Assembly (NCBI GenBank): GCA_028456385.1
Contig: JALNQF010000181.1
Coordinates: 1 to 64,000, forward strand
Direction: 5' to 3'
Origin: Ophiosphaerella korrae
Taxonomy: Eukaryota; Ascomycota; Dothideomycetes; Pleosporales; Phaeosphaeriaceae
Length of the DNA stretch: 64,000 bases
Shown: positions 56,460 to 64,000 of the stretch, piece by piece
Numbering within the stretch: position 1 is the stretch's first letter
How the letters are laid out: each line of letters opens with the position of its first letter
The notes under the pieces: generated by a model
Seen by the model: the letters and a program-made list of their open reading frames with translations, nothing else
Database searches by the model: none
Told to the model about the DNA's origin: nothing
Made by a program: the position numbers and the translations under genes

Positions 56460-59400
56460 TTATAATAAAGGTATATTACAAGGCATTATTTCAAAACTAT
56501 ATAATATACATGGCACCAGTATAATAAATGCAATTACTATTGGTAAAAGGACAGTTCAACAATAAGACATAAGTTGATCATAACGGATACGTGGGAATGA
56601 TGCTCTCGCCCATATAAATACAAAAATCATTATACAGGCTTTAACCCCTATAACTACACCACTAATAGTTGTTCCTATAATTGAATTATAATTATCAAAG
56701 TCTATTACATTAAAATTAGTTTCATTATCAGTTAGATACATATAACTATCACCTTCAATAAATTGCACTAAATAAAAATAAGGGTATAAATAGTAGTTAA
56801 AATCAAACAAATAGCCACCTAAAAATAAAATACTATTTAAAATACATATAAGAACAATACTAGCATACTCAGCTAAAAAGAAAAATACAAAAATTACAGC
56901 GGAATGCTCTGTCATAAAACCACTAACTAATTCTGATTCCTATATTGTAAAATATTGGTAAATACCTTTATTTTTCCTTAAAAGGGTTAACCTTTAAGTA
57001 GTATTTACCTTCAAAAACCAAACCGTTATTAATATATTTACTCACAGTGACCTTAGATTTTTTTAAAATTAATAACTAGACCCGAAGCATAATCAAAACT
57101 TTTTATTAAATTATTGTCTAGGTCATATATACCTACACCATTAGGATATTTTACTTTTTTACTTCTCATAAGTTTTTAGTTTCTTCTGAGTGTGTCTTAC
57201 CAAACATCGGATTTAATACCCCAGGTTTACTTATTAAAGATTTAGTTTCATCATCATGATGTTTTCCCCAGAAAGGGTGATTACTTTTATCTTCTAACCT
57301 TTTTACCATCTTTTGTTTAGCTTCGTCTGTATGCTTATAACCTTCTGAGCTAGAAGCATTTTCTAAAAAATTATATAAATCATCAAACTTAAATTTTCTT
57401 ATATACATAGTTTCTAAATCAGTTAATAATTTAAAGCTGGTAGCCTTATTTTCATAAGTAAAGAATTCATATATACAAAAGTCAAAATTATTTATACCAT
57501 ATTTTGAGATAGCAGCCTGTAAAGCTCTATTAGATTTTTTATGGGATATATGTTCCTTTAATCTTAGATATAAATCTTTTGCACTACCTATATATTGCTT
57601 TCCATTAACTTTGTTTAAAAAGCTATATATATCTCCTTTTCTTAAAAGAAGATCACGTTTAGAAAATATATTATCTTTATCCTTTAGATCTGTTATGGTT
57701 AATACAGGCATAGGTATATCCAATTTAGAAGAACTTAACGTAGAATAAGATCTATGTAATGTAAAATTAGCATTTTTGCTGTGAGTTTTTTTTTATTGGA
57801 ATTGGTTTGTTTTCATTTACCAAACATACTTTCGTATATCTATGGATTATATCATATACAATACTATAATTGTATTATCGCGTGTAATCTCTGAGGATCC
57901 TACTCTAATATAAATTATTTTGGTTTCCTGCGGATTGTCCATTGTTTTATCCTACCTCTCTGGTTATTGTCCAGGAGGACCAAAATGGCAGAATTATCAC
58001 CGATGATTTTAAATATTATGGTATCTGAGGCTTTAGGAGTTTCCAGCATATAACGATATTTAAAGAGGCCAAATCTTTATGAATGTAATTACTTTATAAT
58101 TATTAAACACTAGCCTCTGCCAGATCGAAGGGAGCTCTATTTGTTTCTGCTATAGATCCTATGAAAAATACAATGAATATAGGAAATAAAGGTACTACAT
58201 ATCAAATAGCTCTTTGAGCTTCTATAATAACAGTTATATCTAAACTACCTGCTAATAATACTACTAAAAGTATAGCAGAGCTTAAAATTAATTCATAACT
58301 AATTAATTGAGCTGTACTTCTTAATGCAATAGAACATATGTAATAAACATGTTCTTTGGACCATATCTTTATCTATACTTTTGGTGTTAAATATATACAT
58401 AGATCTTAACTTTTAAATTAATTAGCCTTCATATTTGGCTCATTTAGTTTTAAATATTACTCAGCTTTTAGCTAATAAAGGGTTGGTTTCTTCTAAAGCT
58501 TTATGGGCTCCCATTTCTTTTAGCTCGTAACATTTAGGTATTAAATGTAGTCTGTTCTTTTTTAAAGATCTGGTAGGATATTGTTTAAAATAACTAATAA
58601 GGTTAATAATACCTTCTTTATCAGAGATATGTCATTTAAAATTATTAGAAGTTCTATCTATGTATATTGAACCTCCATAGATATCTAGTAAAGGTTGTAA
58701 GATTTCACTCGTTTTTTGAGTTAAAGTAATAGCTAGTTGCCCATTATTACTGTTTAAAGTTACGCTACCCTGAGCATCAAAAAAACCTGATAATCAACCA
58801 TTGTTGTACGTTAATTTATCAGAATAAATAAGAGCTATTTCGTACTTTAAACAAATTTTATTTAATTGCACTAATCTATAAGAATTACGAATTTCTCCAT
58901 TTACGTCATTAACTAGAGCTAAAAAACCTTCTTTATGACGTAAACAATATCTCAATGCTTTTAAACCGGATACAAGTTTTATTGATCCTCCATAAACATT
59001 TTTAATTGTATGTAATGCGTGTTCATCTCTTATATCCATAGTAATTTCTAGACTAGCATATCCTTTTTTAGTTAAGTGAAAATAACCATCTCCGTCAATT
59101 AAACCAGCTAATCATTGATTTCACTTTTTATCTTTTTTGGTAGGAGGAGTAGGGTGATTTACTTTAGTTCTATAAAATCTACAACCTCTATGTAATAGTA
59201 TAGATAACAAACGTATGGCCTCTGAAGTTCCTACTAACGAGTTAAACGCTTTGGTTACTTGCGGGTTGTTCATCTTGAATAGAATTTTTACTTTAGAGCC
59301 CCATTTGAAGGGAGTTAGACATAAAGTACCTATTGAAGTAAGCAATATATTTTGCTTTCTGAATTTCTCGCTTATAGTTTGTTTCAAATAAAGACTCGCG

Positions 59401-62400
59401 CCTTTAACGGGCCATTTTGACCCTAAAAATGCATACTTAGAATTAGCTGATCCAAATTTGTTATTGTAGAAACTCTTTCTTTCCTACTTCCGTTATTCAC
59501 ATAACGGTTCAGACTATATCTTAATCTTATTATTATTATCCTTTATTGGTTACTGCTAAGAATCTGTGATTATCTTTTTATTAAAAATTTATTTTTTTTT
59601 TATCCAAAAAAAAATAATAGACATAATAAAATTTCGGGCGCTCGTGGAAGAATTATTGTTAGCAATACTCACCTTCTAGTCGTTGAACGTTTTTAATCCT
59701 TTTTATTTGCTGAATTAAACTTCGCTTCAAGTTAACTTAATTATAAGTCTTTCTTGAAATTCACCCGATTTATTACCAACTATTCACATAATTGGAGGAC
59801 AAGCTATTATTATTATTACAGTTTAATTTTATCTTTTTTCAATTATACCGTTTTATATTTGTTTTGATGATATTATCTTTATTTTTATTAATTTTAGCAA
59901 AAGATAAATTATTATTAGTAAATTTGGGATTTTTTTGAACAATTTAAATATAATATTAATTATAAATATTATGATATTTTTCATATATTTTATAAAAATA
60001 TTAATAATATAGTATCTTATTAGATTAGATAAATCACAAAATATAAAATTAGTAAATCTATTATAAGATAAACCCTTGGATTTACTGTAAAATTCCCATC
60101 CCGCTAGCAATATACCATATGTAGCTAATGATGACATCGCCAACATGTATAAGATACCCAGATTATAGTCTAACAACATTAAACCAGGACCATACAAAAA
60201 AAAAGTATTTAGAAAAATTTACCTACTTCTCCCCCTGTTCATTCCCCTTTGAATTTCAATTATTTTTAAGGCACCTTGTTCTAATTTATGTTCTTTTTTA
60301 TTTACTATGTCCGAAACTAAGCATCATTCATTGAAATCTAGTGATTTAACACCTAATATCGGATTTTTAATAAAGAAAGGTATAATAATTTCATTAACGA
60401 CAGAAAATTTTGTAACTTTAAAATCAACTATATTTTCTTTTTTTCTTAAGTAACAATATCCACAATTAAAGTAATCTTTAATCGCAGTTAATAATACCTC
60501 ATCTTTTTCATGTTGAGTAATTTTAAATAATAGAGATTTAAAGACACCTTTGTCTAAAGAAACAGAAAAATTACCTTCAGCGGAAGTAAACCCAGCTATT
60601 CACTGTGAATGTGGTATTGCACAGGTTTCTCTTAAAGGACGGGGAACTGGTACAGTTTCGGGGAACATTAATTGTAATTCTTTTGATAAACCAAAGTTTA
60701 AGGTTGCTCTTATATTAACAATCTTTTGTAAACCTTGTAAAGTCAAATGTTCTTTCAATTGAATAATAGATAGAATTTGTTTAAATAATAAATAATCTCC
60801 TCTTTTTCAAGATATTAAAGGATATTTATCAAAAAATATCATTAATTCTATTAGCTCACTTAATTTTTTGACTCTAAAGGCACAAGAAGATTGGTTACTA
60901 CTTACAGTACCTATTCCACCTAAACTATGTTGGATTCTTAATAAAATGGGATAATCTCTAATATGTAGTTTAATTTGAAAAACTGGTTGAACCTCTCAAC
61001 CAAATTTATAAGAGGAACTTTTTAAGACACTGCAAGAAAAACAACATTCACCATCACTAAACCCTGTAATAAACCAAGGATGGATTTGTAGATCGTCAAT
61101 TATATGTTTATTATTACTTAATGTAGCATAATGACGACGAGTATTAACATTTAAAGAATCAAAACCAATTAATGGTGAATCGTAGGAAATTTTTCTATAC
61201 AAAACTTAATCATAGCTTATTTCTAAGCTTATTAGAATACATCTTAAATATATTACAAAGATCCACCCCTCCAGGGTAAATTATCCTAGCTGTGGATATT
61301 GTAAATATCTATAGACGTTTATTCGTTGCTCTTTTACAATTGCAGAATAATATCTTACAACTGATTTAGATCCGCGATTGCCCATTCCTATTACTAGTCC
61401 CTAGTTCACTTATTTATGTTGCTAATCTTTGCAGAATTAAGCATACGAAGTAAGCATAAGTAGGCATACGAAGTAAGCATAAGTAGGCTACCCTCTATAG
61501 CCAACGTATCCTAGGAAACCTGAAAAGTAACTAGAATCATCTGGCTTATTACCTTACCTGAGTAATTACTTCAGCCACCTAAAATCTTTCAATTATGGTT
61601 TGGTACCAGAAGCTTTAGGGGTTCCCCGGAATTTGTCTATATTACCCTATAGTCTTAAGGTATTACTAAATATCCCAACAATGCAAAAATTAAAGTTATA
61701 ATGGGACCAAGAAAAAATAGTACTATGTTGGCTTGTGTAGGAGAAACGTATTCTTTTAATAGAAGTTTAAGAGCATCGGCAAATGCTTGAAGTAGACCGT
61801 ATCACGAATGTCCTCATTTAACCATTTATTTTACATAATACAGGTAAAGAATTGAGGATTTATCCCTAAATAGTATTACTATCCATTTCCAGATATAAAT
61901 ATATATCCTGTGCTTTTTCAAGCAGGGTCTGACTATATCTTAAGCATCAAATTAAAATAATTTAATGCCAATCACCGTTTAGTCGATGAACTGCATACCT
62001 GAATTCAGGTACTTGGCTGCGGGTTGCCTATTTCTTTTCATACATCTATTTCGATTTTACTATACCCCGAGTCATTACCTGGGCCATGTATTTAGTTACC
62101 TAATACATTTAGTTGAAATAGCTTTAAAGTGTTCCCGTCAATTTGACGATTTATAGCAAAAGGTTCTCTTTCACTAAGGGGCCTAATAAAGTTTCTTACA
62201 CTTTACTTTTTATCTTACACTTTAATACTGTAAAAATACAAACCTTTATAGTCTTTATGAGTATTCAAAAATTTACTAATTGTTTTAGAACTTAATTTTA
62301 ATTGTTTAGCTGCTAAATGTTTTGAACTAAAGCTAGTTTCATTGGAATTCATTAGAATTAATTTATCATATAACTTTTTATAAACTCATATTTCAGTAGT

Positions 62401-63774
62401 CTCATTTTTTGCTAATTTTAAGTTATTTAGTAGTTCTTTTCTCTTTAAATCAGTCAATTTATCATTAAAAAATAACACTAAATAATTATCTTTTTTAGTT
62501 GCTAACTCAGTATCTAAATGTTTGACTACAGATCTGTAATCAACATTAAAATATTCAGCTGCTTTTTGAATACTACTAAATGAATCAGTAATTAATTCTA
62601 AAGTTATAGCATTATAAGCTCATACTGTACGATTTCTAGATTTTCTTAACGATGAGAATTCAATTAGTTTTTCTAGCTCTAAATCATTTAATTCATGATT
62701 AAATACATAATGACCATTAATACCTCCTTTTATTAATTTATCTATATGATTCGTTATAACTAAATGTTGTACACCTAATAATTTAGCTACTGCAGTTTTA
62801 GACTCTAATTCTGTTTTAACCACAGTATCTTTTGATTCTATAAAATACATTCATATTTTTTTAGCTATATTGTGATTTAAATTTAATCCTTGCATAGCAT
62901 CACTAATTAGTTTTCCTGCTAAATCAAAACATTCTATTTTATTAGTTAAAAATAAGAAATTTTTGTAGGGTACATAAGTATTTAAATATACACTAATTGT
63001 TTCTCTAGCTATACCAAATTCTTTGGATAACGCATTTATACTACTAAATAATTGATAATTAGTACTAATTTGGTTATTACAATATTCATAAATATAAAGA
63101 TTAATACCTTTATGCTTATTATCTGAATCAAATTTTGACTGTCTAAGTCTTAATATATCATATAAAGAGTCATAAGATTGTATTTCACTAAAATTACTTT
63201 TAAAGATAGTATTTAATAAAGGTAAGTATTTTTGCAAGTAAAAATCTTCTCTATCTTGTTGGAAACTAAGGTCACATATTTCTATAATAGAAAATTCAAA
63301 CTGATCTCAACCAATTGAATTAGCAAATTTATGAAATCTATCCTTTAAGTTAGAACTCATATGTTGTTTAAATCTTTTGTGGAAGTCTTTAGCTCTCCCT
63401 ATATAAAAAACTTTAGGGTCTTTTTTGTATCTAAATATATAAATACCCCCTTTGCCTTTCAAAGATTTAAAGAAAGATATAATCATAAATGAATTAAGTA
63501 AATTAGTAGAAGTAAAAAGCACATCACCCGAAAATTCAATAACGGGAGCTTTTCTATTACAGTATAATTCTCTCAAAGCATCACAAGAAGAATGAAAAGT
63601 TCTTTTATGTGTAAGATTTAATTTTAAACAACCCACTGCATTGGGTCCCAATCTTCTTTGCATACTAGCCATTGTCTTTCTTTCAGCTATCGTTACAAAA
63701 GCTACTGATAATAAAACAGGGATAGTAACAGCCAAAACTTCAAGAACAGATATAATACTTGGAAAATATAACAT
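56460..63774 (-). CDS. nad1: NADH dehydrogenase subunit 1, six exons
   Basis: Exons in transcript order 63774-63631, 61804-61658, 60194-60098, 59452-59420, 58326-58112 and 56939-56460; 371 residues. A membrane subunit at the quinone-binding base of complex I. Blocks: [136 protein letters not shown] at 63774 chosen over an upstream TTG. Exon 4 is only 33 nt. Stop TAA at 56460. Confidence 0.94.
56940..58111 (-). mobile_element. Group I intron nad1-i5
   Basis: Read on the minus strand: GGACAATCCGCAGGAAACC (about 57925-57943), GATCCTCAGAGATTACACG (57883-57901) and GATATAATCC. HEG lies behind the core. Splits AEA-ESE. Confidence 0.85.
57151..57723 (-). CDS. GIY-YIG endonuclease in nad1-i5, C-terminally frameshifted
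   Basis: 190 residues from ATG, ending at TAA 57151. GIY-YIG core: [19 protein letters not shown], Arg in LYLRLKEH, catalytic Glu in LTDLETMYI. Then [15 protein letters not shown] and NUMOD3-like repeats ([26 protein letters not shown]). Immediately after EETKNL the expected tail ([19 protein letters not shown]) continues in another frame at 57010-57170 and is broken again. The nuclease domain looks intact but the DNA-binding tail is lost. Confidence 0.75.
58327..59419 (-). mobile_element. Group I intron nad1-i4
   Basis: Minus strand: Q-like AACCCGCAAGTAACCAAAGC (about 59263-59244) followed closely by R-like GAACTTCAGAGGCCATACG. The same intron family as nad5-i2 without the large insertion. 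Confidence 0.84.
58422..59419 (-). CDS. LAGLIDADG homing endonuclease in nad1-i4
   Basis: In frame with nad1 exon 4; about 332 residues including the part translated from the intron core. Motifs [12 protein letters not shown] and [12 protein letters not shown]; then [30 protein letters not shown]. The second helix ends AQG instead of an acidic residue, as seen in degenerate second active sites. Ends TAA 58422. Paralogue of the two C-terminal units in nad5-i2. Confidence 0.84.
59453..60097 (-). mobile_element. Group I intron nad1-i3, no endonuclease
   Basis: 645 nt. Core on the minus strand: CAACGACTAGAAGGTGAG-type segment (about 59690-59670) and AAGATATAGTCTGAACC (59523-59507), like cox3-i3 and cox3-i4. 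A low-complexity AT stretch (59850-60000) sits where an ORF might be; no LAGLIDADG or GIY-YIG text remains. Confidence 0.8.
60195..61657 (-). mobile_element. Group I intron nad1-i2
   Basis: Minus strand core near its 5' end: TTCCGGGGAACCCCTAAAGC (61631-61612), GGGCAATCGCGGATC (61382-61368) and AGAGCAACGAATAAACG. Contains a 25-bp tandem duplication at 61439-61488 (AGCATACGAAGTAAGCATAA). Confidence 0.85.
60219..61202 (-). CDS. LAGLIDADG homing endonuclease in nad1-i2
   Basis: 327 residues from ATG at 61202. Motifs [13 protein letters not shown] and [12 protein letters not shown]; half-domain text [19 protein letters not shown] and [17 protein letters not shown]. Unlike its relatives in nad2-i1 and nad5-i1 the frame is not continuous with exon 2; it is shifted, and the tandem duplication in the core may be the cause. 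The first motif has Cys-Cys where Gly-Cys is usual. Complete to TAA 60219. Confidence 0.82.
61805..63630 (-). mobile_element. Group I intron nad1-i1
   Basis: After GTG-GGT, before TGA-TAC (G-WYGLL). Core near its 3' end on the minus strand: GGCAACCCGCAGCCAAGTACC (about 62025-62005), GCAGTTCATCGACTAAACG and AAGATATAGTCAGAC, close to nad4L-i1. Confidence 0.85.
62215..63630 (-). CDS. GIY-YIG homing endonuclease in nad1-i1
   Basis: In frame with nad1 exon 1; about 471 residues. GIY-YIG core [25 protein letters not shown], Arg in HKRFKQHM, and [14 protein letters not shown] with the catalytic Glu region. Followed by three or four repeats of a NUMOD-like DNA-binding segment ([68 protein letters not shown]), which makes it longer than usual. 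Complete to TAA 62215. Confidence 0.85.
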
Positions 63775-64000
63775 TGTAAACAAAAATAATGATATTAAAA
63801 TTACATATATTAAAAAAGTATATCTTAAATAATCAGGCTAATTATATATCTAAATCGCATATATTATATATTTTAAATTAATAGGTGAATGTATGTTTAT
63901 CTAATATTATATATTTATACAATACTCCATAAACCCCAGATAAACTCACAAGAATATTTCCTGTGTTGTTTATAAGTAAAAAACAACACAGGAAACACTA
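63775..64000. other. Region upstream of nad1 with a hairpin
   Basis: AT-rich. At 63957-63995 TTTCCTGTGTTGTTT and its complement flank a 7-nt loop, a strong hairpin. It may be an RNA-processing or termination element for a transcript on the far side, or a mobile hairpin. No gene is seen. Confidence 0.6.
63957..63995. repeat. Strong hairpin, about 15-bp stem
   Basis: Arms TTTCCTGTGTTGTTT and AAACAACACAGGAAA around ATAAGTA plus an A. Near-perfect pairing. Confidence 0.8.

Noticed and set aside
1..64000. CRISPR arrays, group II introns and reverse transcriptases
   Set aside because: No regularly spaced repeats, no domain V-like motif and no reverse-transcriptase motif were seen; all splice borders fit group I rules.

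Overview
This window looks like part of the mitochondrial genome of a filamentous ascomycete (Pezizomycotina). It is very AT-rich, TGA is read as Trp throughout (trnW has a UCA anticodon), it carries respiratory-chain genes, and nearly every protein gene is split by group I introns. On the minus strand the order nad6-V-K-G-D-S-W-I-R-S-P-rnl-T-M-M-E-A-F-L-Q-H-M is the usual Pezizomycotina tRNA arrangement around rnl. I cannot name a genus. cox1, cox2, nad4, atp8, atp9, rps3 and trnC were not found, so the window is a fraction of a large mitogenome.

Layout. 1-13.9 kb (minus strand): two rRNAs, nad6 and 23 well-formed tRNAs, with a decayed GIY-YIG endonuclease between trnG and trnK. 13.9-15.3 kb: long spacer with a compositionally odd block. 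15.3-24.8 kb (plus): cob, 7 exons and 6 introns. 25.9-28.1 kb: atp6, one intron. 28.2-28.6 kb: an inverted copy of the first 0.8 kb of the window, with a second trnL and a chimeric trnQ/trnM. 28.8-35.9 kb: cox3, 5 exons including a 9-nt exon. 35.9-41.4 kb: accessory region with a chimeric nad2-like ORF, a trnV copy, a Cys-rich membrane ORF and a cox3 pseudogene. 41.4-55.6 kb (plus): nad2-nad3 and nad4L-nad5, each pair abutting or overlapping by one base, with introns in nad2, nad4L and nad5. 56.5-63.8 kb (minus): nad1, 6 exons and 5 introns.

I place 20 group I introns. Exon borders were set by three checks: continuous conserved protein, exon ending in U, and intron ending in G. Reconstructed products are cob 417, atp6 257, cox3 269, nad2 578, nad4L 89, nad1 371 and nad6 198 residues. 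Most introns carry LAGLIDADG or GIY-YIG homing endonuclease genes (HEGs), many read straight through from the upstream exon; others are broken.

The most unusual feature is a set of rearranged 3' ends. nad3 and nad5 continue in frame into long tails ending in Cys-rich domains. The nad5 tail starts with a nad4-like C-terminus and is duplicated as a separate 439-residue ORF. A 456-residue ORF behind cox3 starts with a nad2-like N-terminus. A repeat of about 165-190 nt with compensated hairpins lies 70-175 nt downstream of four stop codons (cob, the 456-residue ORF, the 439-residue ORF and nad3). Together with dispersed trnV copies this suggests a mobile or recombining 3'-end module.
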